The translations under genes were made by a program, and so were the position numbers. A stretch of 64,000 bases of DNA from Mycolicibacterium rhodesiae JS60 (GTDB lineage: Bacteria; Actinomycetota; Actinomycetes; Mycobacteriales; Mycobacteriaceae). The first letter of the stretch is position 1. Every line of letters begins with the position of its first letter. The notes below the pieces were generated by a model, which worked only from the letters and a program-made list of their open reading frames with translations, did not search any database and was not told the origin of the DNA. The DNA lies in the NCBI GenBank assembly GCA_000230935.2, contig AGIQ01000005.1, forward strand, positions 124,001 through 188,000, in the 5' to 3' direction. Positions 8,698 through 17,164 of this stretch are shown here, in pieces.

Positions 8698-10020
8698 ATG
8701 CGTGCGGTCGGGCGGCGCGGGTTCATGCTGGGCTTCGGTGCGCTAGCGGCTGCGCCGCTGGTGCCGGGATGCAGCGACGCGGATCAGAAGGTCAGCGATC
8801 ACGTCGTCGTCGTGGGTGCCGGCTTCTCGGGATTGGCGGCGGCTCGACGGCTGGCCGACGCGGGGGTGAAGGTCACCGTGCTGGAAGCCCGTGATCGCAT
8901 CGGCGGACGAACCCGGACCGATACGTCGTTGGGTGTGCCGATCGATATCGGCGCGTCCTGGATCCACGGCACCGAGAACAACCCGCTTACCACGCTCGCC
9001 CACGATGTCGGCGCAAAAACTGTCCCAACGGATTTCGAGGACTTCATCCTGGTGGGCCGCAACGGGACCGTCGATCCGAAGGCAGCCGCAGCATCGGTCG
9101 ACGAGTGGCACCGGATCGTGGCGAAACTCGACGATCTCAGTGGCGACGCGGCCTCCAACGAGTCGGTCGGCGAAGGACTGGTCGGCGTCGCAGATATGAA
9201 CGATCCGCTCGTCGCGTGGAACGTGACGTCCCGGATCGCCGGCGAGTACGCGGCCGACCCCGACCAGTTGTCGCTGCGCTGGCTGGGCAGCGAGGAACAG
9301 TTCCAGGGGCCTGACGTCATCCTCCCCGGCGGCTACACACAGCTGTCGCAGTACCTCGCGAAGGGACTCGACATCCGCCAACGCACCGAGGTGACGCGGA
9401 TTGCGCACGGCGGCGCACAGGTTCGCCTCGACACCTCGGCAGGACCCATCACCGCCGACCGGGTCATCGTCACCGTCCCGCTGGGAGTGCTCAAGGCGGG
9501 CGCCATCACATTCGACCCGCCGCTTCCGGAGGCCAAACGCAATGCGATCGAGCGCCTCGGGTTCGGGCTGCTGAACAAGGTTGTCGTCGCCTTCGACAAA
9601 CCGTTCTGGCCGGAGTCCACCCCGATGATCGGGCTGGTCGGCACCAATCAGCCGGTCACCGACCTGGTCAACGGCCTGTTATTCGCCGGTAAGCCGATAT
9701 TGGTCGGCTTGCGCGGCGGGGAGGCGGCGTGGTCGCGCGAATCGATGTCGGATGAGGACGCCGTCAACGAACTTATCACCGCCATTGAGGCGCCCAAACC
9801 GACCGGATCGATCGTGACACGTTGGGGCACAGACAAATACGCCCTCGGCTCGTACAGTTTCATCGCCGTCGGCTCGAGCCCTGACGATATGCACGCACTC
9901 GGCGAACCGGTCGGCGAACGCCTCCTGTTCGCCGGCGAGGCGACCAATCCCGAGTGGTTCGGCACCGTCCACGGCGCCTACCTGAGCGGGCAGCGCGAGG
10001 CCGACCGAATCCTGGTCTAG
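8698..10020 (+). CDS. Flavin-containing amine oxidase, exported (twin-arginine and lipobox)
   Basis: FAD-dependent monoamine/polyamine-oxidase-family enzyme of 440 residues. The N-terminus reads as a twin-arginine signal (GRRGFMLGF) ending in a lipobox LVPGC (Cys25), so it probably folds in the cytoplasm and is anchored outside the membrane. The Rossmann motif VVVVGAGFSG (36-45) and EARDRIGGRTRT form the ADP-binding part. The C-terminus has the family motif LFAGEAT...GTVHGAYLSGQREADRIL that closes the FAD site. Such enzymes deaminate amines and release peroxide; the substrate is unknown. The start is ATG 8698 with a weak ribosome site. The gene is monocistronic and divergent from the channel gene. 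Confidence 0.88.
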   Translation: MRAVGRRGFMLGFGALAAAPLVPGCSDADQKVSDHVVVVGAGFSGLAAARRLADAGVKVTVLEARDRIGGRTRTDTSLGVPIDIGASWIHGTENNPLTTLAHDVGAKTVPTDFEDFILVGRNGTVDPKAAAASVDEWHRIVAKLDDLSGDAASNESVGEGLVGVADMNDPLVAWNVTSRIAGEYAADPDQLSLRWLGSEEQFQGPDVILPGGYTQLSQYLAKGLDIRQRTEVTRIAHGGAQVRLDTSAGPITADRVIVTVPLGVLKAGAITFDPPLPEAKRNAIERLGFGLLNKVVVAFDKPFWPESTPMIGLVGTNQPVTDLVNGLLFAGKPILVGLRGGEAAWSRESMSDEDAVNELITAIEAPKPTGSIVTRWGTDKYALGSYSFIAVGSSPDDMHALGEPVGERLLFAGEATNPEWFGTVHGAYLSGQREADRILV

Positions 10021-10134
10021 TTCGTTTCTCGGTGCGGGCTGCGAACAGCCTGCCGGTGTCCCAAACCGCTGGCGCTACCCCTCTCGTGGGCGCAACCTGG
10101 GGGTACACCGAAATTCCCTCCGAAGGAGGCGGCG

Positions 10135-10365
10135 ATGTCAGCAACCACCGCCAACACCCCGACTCGCTCGGAAGCGCAGGCCCTCTTGGCGATGCTCGAG
10201 CGGATGCGCGCGAAACTGGTCATGCAGCGGGCCGAGTTGGCCAGGCAGTTGCGCGACATGTCCAACCGCGTCGACGGCATCGACCGCCAGCTCGACGATC
10301 TGACGATCAGCGCGGAATGGCTGTCGGCGGTGGCCCATCACCCGCGAACACGCCGGCGCGCCTAA
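10135..10365 (+). CDS. Small helical protein, unknown function
   Basis: Protein of 76 residues with an excellent ribosome site, AAGGAGG at 10123-10129, five bases before ATG 10135. The middle (about residues 12-60) is strongly amphipathic with heptad-like Leu/Met/Ile spacing and many Arg/Asp/Glu, so a coiled coil is likely; the tail is basic (HHPRTRRRA). There is no signal peptide or membrane segment. It lies 114 bp after the amine oxidase and 60 bp before the next secreted protein. I do not recognise a family. The strong ribosome site makes it a convincing gene. Confidence 0.7.
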   Translation: MSATTANTPTRSEAQALLAMLERMRAKLVMQRAELARQLRDMSNRVDGIDRQLDDLTISAEWLSAVAHHPRTRRRA

Positions 10366-10425
10366 CTGCCTGACGGCGCCGTCGTTGTCCGATAGCGTGA
10401 GATACCCGTCGGCGGAAGAGGGCAC

Positions 10426-10704
10426 ATGCGGAATCGAATCGCGCGTATCGTCTCTTACACCATGTTGGTCGCCTCCGTTCCGGTGGCCGGAATCAGCTGG
10501 GCACCAACAAGTTCAGCCGAAGACGGCTGCGGGGCCGGGATGTACTTCAACTGGGAAACCAATCAGTGTGAGTACTACGACGACGTGAACGTCTACATCA
10601 ATCCGTGCTGCTACGTCGGCCCCGCCGGAGTGGGCCCGTTGGGGCCCGGCCCGGTCGGCCCCGGTCCGGTCGGCCCTGGTCCCCTTGGGCCGGGCCGGCG
10701 CTGA
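10426..10704 (+). CDS. Small secreted protein with Gly-Pro repeat tail
   Basis: Exported protein of 92 residues: a signal peptide (about 1-31, ending near PTSSAED), then a Cys-containing mature part with GCGAGMYFNWETNQCEYYDD, a CCYVG pair, and a C-terminal run of GPxGPGP units (about residues 65-90). Four cysteines suggest disulfides outside the cell. The start is ATG 10426. Function unknown; short mycobacterial secreted proteins with this kind of proline/glycine tail are common. Confidence 0.7.
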   Translation: MRNRIARIVSYTMLVASVPVAGISWAPTSSAEDGCGAGMYFNWETNQCEYYDDVNVYINPCCYVGPAGVGPLGPGPVGPGPVGPGPLGPGRR

Positions 10705-10718
10705 CGGGCCCCGACACT

Positions 10719-10868
10719 ATGGCCGAACACGACGGCTCCCCCGAGTACGACCGTCCCGACGAGCCGGCGAAAAAGCCAGCGCCCCCGCGCACCACCGAGG
10801 ACACCGTGTTCCCCGAGGCGTACCGAAAGTTCTGGCGCACCCTGCTCGGCGGATGGCGCCATCACTGA
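10719..10868 (+). CDS. Short acidic/proline-rich protein, unknown
   Basis: Frame of 49 codons (MAEHDGSPEYDRPDEP...) starting 14 nt after the stop of the Gly-Pro repeat protein and ending 28 nt before the MFS gene. The N-terminal half is charged and Pro-rich and therefore probably disordered; the C-terminus (EAYRKFWRTLLGGWRHH) is amphipathic and aromatic. There is no clear ribosome site, so translational coupling to the upstream gene would be needed. The frame also extends upstream without a sensible start. Tentative. Confidence 0.45.
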   Translation: MAEHDGSPEYDRPDEPAKKPAPPRTTEDTVFPEAYRKFWRTLLGGWRHH

Positions 10869-10896
10869 CCCCCGAGATCAGCGCTGGTCACATACG

Positions 10897-12342
10897 ATGC
10901 ATCCCGTGAGTCAGCCGTCTCTCGACACCGACACGTTGTCCCGCCGGCAGATCGTCCTGCTGGTGACGGCCCTGATTTTCTCGGTGATGTCGTTCTCCTT
11001 GAACGCCACCATGTTGTCGCCGGCCGTCCGCGACATCAACGAAACCCTCGGCGCCGGGGCGTTCGTGGCCATGTCGGCACCGTTCTATCTGGCCGGCGCG
11101 ATCGCGAACGTCGTACTGATCCGATGGAGTGACTACATCGGGCGCAAGCGCGTCCTGATCGGCATCCTCGTCATCTGCGTTCTCGGCACGGTGCTGTGCC
11201 TGAGCAGTTCGCTGCAACTCGTCATCGTCGGCCGGTTCCTGCAGGGCGCGTCGAACATCACCTACGGCCTGGGCTTCATGATTCTGCGGGCCCGGGTCAG
11301 CGGCGCGACCTTCGGTGTCTGCTGCGGGTTGATGGCGTCCATCAACGGCGGAATTGCCGGTGGCGATGCGTTTCTCGCCGGCATCATGACCGACGTGTGG
11401 GGCTACCGCTCGATCTTCGTCCTCACTACCGTCGTCGGCCTGATCGCCGTGGTGTTCGCGTGGAAGTGGGTTCCCTCGGATGGATCAGGCGAACCGGGCT
11501 CTCGCTCCGAGGGCCGGATGGACTGGATCGGCGCGGTCTTCATCGCGTCTGCCGTGGGCGGCCTCTCGATGTTCATGTCCGAAGGCGGCCATGGCGAGTG
11601 GACGTCGACACCCACCCTGGTCTGGCTGGCCGTGACCGCCGGGGCCTTCGTGGCACTGCTCATTTCCAACAACCGCGTCGAGCATCCCGTCATCGGGCTC
11701 AAGCACATGCGCTCCAGGGAAGCCTGGCCGCTGATCGTCGTCACGATCCTGATCGTGGGGTCGTTCATGGTGATCCAGGCGTTCGTCATTCCCAGCATGG
11801 CCGAAGATCCGGATTCCGGCTTCGGGCTCAACGCAACGATGACCGCATTGTTGTTCTTGACCCCTGCTGCGGTCGTGCAGGTGTTCGCGTCACCGTTCGT
11901 CGGCCGGCTCGCCGTCCGCATCGGTTTTGTCACGGTGCTACGTGCCGGAATCGTCTCTACGATCGTGGTCATCGCGCTGATGGCCGTCTTCGCTGACAAC
12001 AAATGGGCGATCGTGGCACTCATGGTGGTCTACGGAATCACCTGCGGGGCAGTCATACACACGCCGCTGATGTCGCTGGGTGTCCTTCAGGCATCCGATG
12101 AAGAGCCTGGCACCCTGCCGGGTCTGTCCAACGCCAGCTATGGCGTCGGCTTCTCGTTGGGATTCGCCTGGGCCGGGCCCATCGTCGGCTCCGGCACCGA
12201 TGAAACGTTCCAGCACGCCTTTTGGGCCTGCGCCACAATCGGCGTCATCGCGCTGGTGTTCAGCTACGTCCTGCGGCCGAAACCGCTTGCTAAGGAAGCT
12301 GTCTCCCCCGCCGGTTCGACAGCTCTCCCACCATCGCATTGA
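10897..12342 (+). CDS. MFS transporter (drug/solute:H+ antiporter type)
   Basis: Polytopic membrane protein of 481 residues with about 14 hydrophobic segments, consistent with the EmrB/QacA-like branch. Motif A lies between segments 2 and 3 (WSDYIGRKRVLIG, about 70-82). The N-terminus is short and cytoplasmic. ATG 10897 and the in-frame GTG 10906 are both possible starts. The 3' end overlaps the convergent flavin-binding-protein gene by 53 bp (12290-12342). Substrate unknown. Confidence 0.85.
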   Translation: MHPVSQPSLDTDTLSRRQIVLLVTALIFSVMSFSLNATMLSPAVRDINETLGAGAFVAMSAPFYLAGAIANVVLIRWSDYIGRKRVLIGILVICVLGTVLCLSSSLQLVIVGRFLQGASNITYGLGFMILRARVSGATFGVCCGLMASINGGIAGGDAFLAGIMTDVWGYRSIFVLTTVVGLIAVVFAWKWVPSDGSGEPGSRSEGRMDWIGAVFIASAVGGLSMFMSEGGHGEWTSTPTLVWLAVTAGAFVALLISNNRVEHPVIGLKHMRSREAWPLIVVTILIVGSFMVIQAFVIPSMAEDPDSGFGLNATMTALLFLTPAAVVQVFASPFVGRLAVRIGFVTVLRAGIVSTIVVIALMAVFADNKWAIVALMVVYGITCGAVIHTPLMSLGVLQASDEEPGTLPGLSNASYGVGFSLGFAWAGPIVGSGTDETFQHAFWACATIGVIALVFSYVLRPKPLAKEAVSPAGSTALPPSH

Positions 12343-12964
12343 CCGAGGGCGGCACCGGCGTGCCGGGATCGCAGTCCGGTGCGCGCCTGGGCTCGCCGTA
12401 GACGGTGGTCAACGGAACAATCCCGGCCCACGCCCCGGCGGCGACGTCGTCGTCGTCATCCTCGGGCCAGCCGTCACCGATCTTGAGCGACCAGTTGTCG
12501 CCCGTGATCGGCATGCGTAGCGCGATCGTGGCGGCGAGTTCCTTGCGCGAGCTGGCCCGCAGCTCGGCCACCCGGCCGGGGATGAACGTGTCGGTCAACA
12601 TCTCGAGGTACCCGACCTTGTCGGCATCCGGGATCGGCTCGAAGGTCCCGAACAGAACCGCGCTGCGGAACTGGAATGAGGATTCGAATCCACTGCGCGC
12701 CACCAGAACTCCGTCGAGTGCGGTGACGGAAACCGCGACGGCGGCGCCGCCGGCCAGCTGACGCATCCACGGCGATCCCGTCGATCCGTGGATCACCAGT
12801 TCGTCGTCGATGCGGGCGAAGCCGATCGGGAAGACCACCGGGTGCCCGTCGCGGATCAACGCGATCGTCGCCAGCGGCGTCGCGTCGAGAAGCTCGTCGA
12901 GCCGGGCGCGCGAGGTGTTCTGCTTCTCCGCCAGGCGGCTGACCGTCGTGGATGGTTGCGACAT
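12290..12964 (-). CDS. Pyridoxamine 5'-phosphate oxidase-family FMN-binding protein
   Basis: Protein of 224 residues with the split-barrel fold signature: an N-terminal helix followed by strands containing PLATIALIRDGHPVVFPIGF (about 29-48), DDELVIHGSTGSPWMRQL and VAVSVTALDGVLVARS. These proteins bind FMN, F420 or haem and are often reductases; the real cofactor cannot be told here. An Asp run (EDDDDDVAAG) lies near the C-terminus. The start is ATG 12964, 4 nt after the stop of the divergently numbered upstream neighbour on the same strand (lactate monooxygenase gene ends at 12969), so the two may be cotranscribed. The 3' end overlaps the MFS gene antisense. Confidence 0.8.
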   Translation of the reverse strand: MSQPSTTVSRLAEKQNTSRARLDELLDATPLATIALIRDGHPVVFPIGFARIDDELVIHGSTGSPWMRQLAGGAAVAVSVTALDGVLVARSGFESSFQFRSAVLFGTFEPIPDADKVGYLEMLTDTFIPGRVAELRASSRKELAATIALRMPITGDNWSLKIGDGWPEDDDDDVAAGAWAGIVPLTTVYGEPRRAPDCDPGTPVPPSVNAMVGELSNRRGRQLP

Positions 12965-12968
12965 ACGC

Positions 12969-14138
12969 CTACTGTCGCACGGGCCGCAGCGAACTGGGGG
13001 TCAGATCGGCCAGCGTCGGGTAGCCGTCGATGGCCATGATCAGGTCGGCCTCGGCGAGCATCGAGCGCAGCACGTGCACGATTCCGTCGGTGCCGGCCAG
13101 GGCGGCCCCGTACGCATAGGGCCGACCGATGCCGACCGCCTTGGCGCCCATCGCCAGCGCCTTGACGACGTCGGCGCCGGAGCGCACACCGGAGTCGAAC
13201 AGCACAGGCACATCACCGGCGGCGGCCACCACCTCGGGCAGGCAGTCGAGCGCCGGCAGCCCACCATTGGCTTGCCGCCCACCGTGGTTGGAGCAGTAGA
13301 TGCCGTCGACGCCGGCGTCGATCGCACGTCGGGCGTCGTCAGGATGGCAGATTCCCTTGAGGATCAACGGCAATGACGTCAGCGACCGCAGCCAGGGTAG
13401 GTCGTTCCAGGTCAACGAATTTCCGAAATTGCTGACCCAGGCCATCACGGCGTTGCGCGGGTCGGCGTCGATATCCCCATCGACCTTCGCGCGGAACACC
13501 GGATCGCTGATGTAGTTTGCCAGGCACTTCCCGCGCAATTGCGGGAAGTTGGCGGTCGCGAGGTCACGCGGCCGCCACCCGGGCACCCAGGTGTCCAGGG
13601 TCACCACGATTCCGCCGTACCCGGCCGCCTCGGCACGGCGTACGAAGCTCTCGGCCATCTCGCGATCGACCGGGGTGTACAGCTGGAAAAGACCTGGGGT
13701 GTCGCCGAATTGGGCGGCGACATCCTCGAGAGGATCCATCGTCAGCGTTGAGACGCACATCGGCACGCCGGTGGCCGCCGCGGCGCGCGCGGCGGCCAGA
13801 TCACCGTGCTGGTCGATGGTGCACAAGCCGATCACTCCGATCGGCGCCATGAACACCGGGGCGGCCCAACGTCGCCCCCACAGCTCGACGCTCGTGTCTC
13901 GCTCGGTGGCGCCAACCAGCATCCGCGGGATCAAACCCCACTGCTCGAAGGCGGCGACGTTGGCACGCTGTGTGCGCTCATCGCCGGCGCCGCCGGCCAC
14001 GTAGGACCATATCGATGATGAAAGTGCCTGGGCGGCACGGGTTTCCAATTCCGCGAACGACATCGGCAGGCTGGGCAGCACACCAGTGAGGCCCTGAAAG
14101 TAGATCTCGAGCTGGTAGTTACCGTACGGCTGGGACAT
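12969..14138 (-). CDS. L-lactate 2-monooxygenase (FMN-dependent alpha-hydroxy acid oxidase)
   Basis: Protein of 389 residues closely resembling M. smegmatis lactate 2-monooxygenase, which oxidises L-lactate with O2 to acetate, CO2 and water. Recognisable stretches: YVAGGAGDERTQRANV (47-62), RMLVGATERD, FMAPIGVIGLC, the conserved Lys261 (LKG), and YCSNHGGRQANGG with the catalytic base His285 and substrate-binding Arg288, then DSGVRSGADVVKALAMGA and GRPYAYGAAL. The usual insert of the monooxygenase subgroup is present around 205-245. ATG 14138 is the start. It lies 9 nt downstream of the LLM flavoprotein gene and 4 nt upstream of the FMN-binding protein gene, so the three flavoproteins form a tight minus-strand operon. 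Confidence 0.9.
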   Translation of the reverse strand: MSQPYGNYQLEIYFQGLTGVLPSLPMSFAELETRAAQALSSSIWSYVAGGAGDERTQRANVAAFEQWGLIPRMLVGATERDTSVELWGRRWAAPVFMAPIGVIGLCTIDQHGDLAAARAAAATGVPMCVSTLTMDPLEDVAAQFGDTPGLFQLYTPVDREMAESFVRRAEAAGYGGIVVTLDTWVPGWRPRDLATANFPQLRGKCLANYISDPVFRAKVDGDIDADPRNAVMAWVSNFGNSLTWNDLPWLRSLTSLPLILKGICHPDDARRAIDAGVDGIYCSNHGGRQANGGLPALDCLPEVVAAAGDVPVLFDSGVRSGADVVKALAMGAKAVGIGRPYAYGAALAGTDGIVHVLRSMLAEADLIMAIDGYPTLADLTPSSLRPVRQ

Positions 14139-14147
14139 GACTCATTC

Positions 14148-15062
14148 TTACGCCGAAACTCCGGTTTCGGCCGAAACTTCGCCAACGAGATCCGCGACGC
14201 GGCGCAGCTGGCCGATATCGGTACTGGTCGGGATCAGATGCAGTTCACTGGTCCCGATCGCAGCGAAGGCGCGCAACACCGCGACCAGCTCCTCGTCGGT
14301 CCCCGCCCAGCCGGTGGTCGGCGCCATCGCCTCGACGTACTCTCGCGGAATCCAATTCATGTAGTGCAGCAGGTGCTTGGTGACCTGTGCGCGGGGAACT
14401 TCGCCCTCGCCGATGGCGAACCAAAACGATGTCGCGAGATGGGGTTTGGGCTTCCCCGCCTCCGCCCATGCACCGCGGGCCACGTCGAACAGGTCTTTCT
14501 GCTTGTCGACGTCGAGGTCCAGCGAGATGCCGGTGATCCCGTCGGCCCACTGTGCCGCACTGCGCAGGGTCTTGGGCCCGGTGGTACCGACCAGCAGCCG
14601 TGGTCCGCCGCTGCGGGCGGGCGCCGGACCCACCGGCAGCACCGATTCGGTGACCTTCTCCCCCGCCCAGACCTGCTTCATGATCGCCACCCGCTCGGCC
14701 ATCTCGCGGATGGTCTGCGTCTTGGGATCCGCGCCCGCGGAGCGGTAGTCCTCGTGGCGGCCGCCCACGCCGAGGCCGACCGTCAGCCGACCGCCGCACA
14801 GCAGGTCGCCCGTGGCCAGTGCCTTCGCCAGCATCACCGGATTGTGCAGCTGCGGAACGATAACGGTGGCGACCAGCGGCACCCGCTCGGTCCATCCGGA
14901 CAGCGCACCCAGCAGGGTCAGCGAGTCCGGGTTACCGAACGCGATCCGCTCACCCCAGCACAGCGACGAGAACGGCCCCTCATCGATCGTCTGGGCCCAC
15001 TGCTTGAGGATCTTTGCGTCGACGTCCGGTTCCATCACCGGCAGGGTCATCCCAATGTGCAC
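14148..15062 (-). CDS. LLM-class (luciferase-like) flavin/F420-dependent oxidoreductase
   Basis: Protein of 304 residues with the bacterial-luciferase TIM barrel: MHIGMTLPVMEPD at the N-terminus, VPLVATVIVPQLHNP, then GRLTVGLGVGGRHEDY (about 91-106) and GGPRLLVGTTGPKTLRSAAQWADG. In mycobacteria this family uses FMN or F420; several residues around 98-105 fit the F420 type but this is not decisive. It is the first gene of the minus-strand flavoprotein operon with the lactate monooxygenase (9-nt gap) and the split-barrel protein. It is divergent from the VOC gene with 68 bp between the starts. Confidence 0.85.
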   Translation of the reverse strand: MHIGMTLPVMEPDVDAKILKQWAQTIDEGPFSSLCWGERIAFGNPDSLTLLGALSGWTERVPLVATVIVPQLHNPVMLAKALATGDLLCGGRLTVGLGVGGRHEDYRSAGADPKTQTIREMAERVAIMKQVWAGEKVTESVLPVGPAPARSGGPRLLVGTTGPKTLRSAAQWADGITGISLDLDVDKQKDLFDVARGAWAEAGKPKPHLATSFWFAIGEGEVPRAQVTKHLLHYMNWIPREYVEAMAPTTGWAGTDEELVAVLRAFAAIGTSELHLIPTSTDIGQLRRVADLVGEVSAETGVSA

Positions 15063-15130
15063 GCCGCGATTCTGGCACGACGAATATGGGCGTCCCCGAC
15101 GTTTTGCCGGTCAGTGAGATGCTGAGCCGC

Positions 15131-15544
15131 ATGCCAATCGCTACCACCACCATCGCCCACGTGCGGCTGACCGTCACCGACATCGACGCCTCGCGCCGGT
15201 TCTACGAGAGGGTGTTCGGCTGGCCGGTCTACATCGCCCTGCCCGAGAACGCCGATGCCGCGACGCGCGAGCAACTGGCGTTCCTGTTCGGCGGCGTCAT
15301 CTACGACATCGGCGGGGCGCTGATCGGGCTCCGGCCGACCGGGACCGGAGCCTTCGACGAGGATCGGGTTGGCCTCGACCATCTGGCATTCAGCCTGCCC
15401 AGCCTCGGGGACTTGGAGCAGGCCGCGGTGCTTCTCGACGAGCTCGGTATCCCGCACGAGCCGATCAAGGACATCGGGGTGTCCTACATCCTGGAGTTCC
15501 GCGATCCCGACAACATCGCCCTGGAGCTGACCGCCCGCAGGTAG
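15131..15544 (+). CDS. VOC-family (glyoxalase/bleomycin-resistance fold) protein
   Basis: Protein of 137 residues with paired beta-alpha-beta-beta-beta modules: HVRLTVTDIDASRRFYERVF at the N-terminus and LDHLAFSLPSLGDLEQA ... EFRDPDNIALELT at the C-terminus. The metal-ligand positions of the family (His in HVRL, His in DHLAF, Glu in ALELT) are present, suggesting an active metal site. ATG 15131 was chosen; ATG 15119 is four codons longer and also possible. Substrate unknown. The adjacent TehA-like gene is convergent, 4 nt away. Confidence 0.82.
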   Translation: MPIATTTIAHVRLTVTDIDASRRFYERVFGWPVYIALPENADAATREQLAFLFGGVIYDIGGALIGLRPTGTGAFDEDRVGLDHLAFSLPSLGDLEQAAVLLDELGIPHEPIKDIGVSYILEFRDPDNIALELTARR

Positions 15545-15548
15545 GGAG

Positions 15549-16694
15549 CTACTTCGCCGGATCCTTGCGAGCCTTGATCGGGCCGACACCCGGTGGCGGA
15601 TTCAGTAGATTACCGCGCAGACTGCCCCGGGCGGTCCTGGCCGCGACCAACAACCAGGTACTCAGCAGACCGACATACGCGATCACGGCAGCGACCGTGA
15701 ACGCAGGCAGCTGACTGTGCACGGCCAGCTGCGTGGTACCGGTGACGAAGGTGCCGACCGGGAAGGTCAGGCTCCACCAGGTCAGCGCGAACGGCATACC
15801 GCGGCGCAGTGTGCGGATGGTCAGCGAGGTGGCCAGCGCGATCCAGAGCACCGCGAAGCCCCACACCGGAACCCCGAAGATGATCGCGAAGGCGTTGAGG
15901 TCCTCGGCCAGCTCAGGTTCCACCGCCAGCGGCGCGACGTGACCGAGAAGCCCTGCGGCCGTGATGGATTGGCCGACTGGTCCGAGCACGATCCACAGCG
16001 TCGGCACCCTTGCAGTGCCCGACGTCCCGTAGATCGCGAGCCTGCTCCAGATCAGCGTGATGATGATGAACCCCGCCACCAACGACAGTCCGAACATCGC
16101 ATAACAGCCGTAGAGCATCGTGGTGCGCCCGCTGCCGGGGGCCATATGCGGGATGAGCAACGCGCCGGTGGCCGCCGAGACCATCGGCGGCACCACGGGC
16201 ATCAGCCAGCCACCGAACGCGGCGTCAGGTTCGACGTTGTGCTGGGTGAACATCAGGAACGGAATGCTCACCGCGGTGAACAGTCCCCCGATGGTGCCCG
16301 CCGTCCACAGCACCCAGTCCAGGTCGACGGCAAGCCGCTCACCGATGAGGTCGCGGCCGACCAGCGTCGCGCCGGCCCCGACGGTGAGCAGCGCCATCGC
16401 CGGAGCGCCGTAGAAGTGCGCCATCTGGGGATTGCGGGCATGGGTGCGCGCGACAGTCGGGTGCCGCAACCAGTGCACGCCCACCAGTGCGATCAGGATG
16501 ACCAGTAGCACCGCGGCGATCACCCAGACGACTTCCGCGAAGCCGCGTAGCCCCCACATGTGGACCGGCAGCGTCGCACCCGCCGTCGCGACGATTCCGG
16601 TACCCATGACCGATGCGAACCAGTTGGGTCCGATATTGCCGAGCACCTCGACACGGGATTGCGCTGTCGCCATAAGCCAGAGACGGTACGGCAT
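15549..16694 (-). CDS. TDT/TehA-SLAC1-family anion or dicarboxylate transporter
   Basis: Membrane protein of 381 residues with about ten transmembrane segments. The first segment begins GPNWFASVMGTGIVATAG, the Mae1/TehA/SLAC1 signature. Members move dicarboxylates, sulfite or other anions. ATG 16694 has GGAG at a suitable distance; ATG 16673 (MATAQSRVEV) is the alternative. The C-terminal tail is basic and cytoplasmic (GVGPIKARKDPAK). It is convergent with the VOC gene at 15131 and divergent from the VOC gene at 16766, with about 70 bp between starts. Confidence 0.82.
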   Translation of the reverse strand: MPYRLWLMATAQSRVEVLGNIGPNWFASVMGTGIVATAGATLPVHMWGLRGFAEVVWVIAAVLLVILIALVGVHWLRHPTVARTHARNPQMAHFYGAPAMALLTVGAGATLVGRDLIGERLAVDLDWVLWTAGTIGGLFTAVSIPFLMFTQHNVEPDAAFGGWLMPVVPPMVSAATGALLIPHMAPGSGRTTMLYGCYAMFGLSLVAGFIIITLIWSRLAIYGTSGTARVPTLWIVLGPVGQSITAAGLLGHVAPLAVEPELAEDLNAFAIIFGVPVWGFAVLWIALATSLTIRTLRRGMPFALTWWSLTFPVGTFVTGTTQLAVHSQLPAFTVAAVIAYVGLLSTWLLVAARTARGSLRGNLLNPPPGVGPIKARKDPAK

Positions 16695-16765
16695 ACGGCG
16701 ACTCCGACCGGCGCGGCGCCGGTCCATTGCAGGGGGCAATCGAAAGTGCTTGACTGGCAAAGATA

Positions 16766-17158
16766 ATGGCAATCGAGCTGAATCACACCATCGTCGCCGC
16801 GCACGACAAACGCGAGTCCGCGCGGTTCTTGACCGAGCTGTTCGGACTACCGGATGCCGTACCCGCGGGCCCCTTCCTCGCCGTCGCCCTCGAGAACGGA
16901 CTCACTCTCGACTTCGCCGACGTGGAGTCCGGCGAATCCGTCCGACCGCAGCATTACGCGTTCTTGGTCTCCGAGGACGACTTCGACGCGATCTACGCGA
17001 AGATCTCCGATCGCGCCGTTCCACACTGGGCCGATCCCCAGGCGACGAGGCCGGGCGAGATCAACCGGATGGACGGCGGCCGTCGGATCTACTTCAACGA
17101 TCCCGCCGGCCATTTTCTCGAGATCCTCACCAGGGCGTGGGGATCAGGGTCCGGCTGA
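16766..17158 (+). CDS. VOC-family protein
   Basis: Protein of 130 residues: ELNHTIVAAHDKRESARFLT (4-23) and GGRRIYFNDPAGHFLEILT (about 104-122), the two halves of a vicinal-oxygen-chelate fold. His at position 7 and Glu in HFLEILT are candidate metal ligands. Start ATG 16766. It is convergent with the Rrf2 gene, 6 nt apart. Function unknown; this subgroup is often annotated as glyoxalase-like without proof. Confidence 0.82.
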   Translation: MAIELNHTIVAAHDKRESARFLTELFGLPDAVPAGPFLAVALENGLTLDFADVESGESVRPQHYAFLVSEDDFDAIYAKISDRAVPHWADPQATRPGEINRMDGGRRIYFNDPAGHFLEILTRAWGSGSG

Positions 17159-17164
17159 GGCCGA

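Noticed and set aside
10620..10704. GGCCCCGGTCCGG-type tandem repeat as a possible mobile or CRISPR-like repeat
   Set aside because: It simply encodes GPxGPGP units at the end of a secreted protein; units are short and unspaced.
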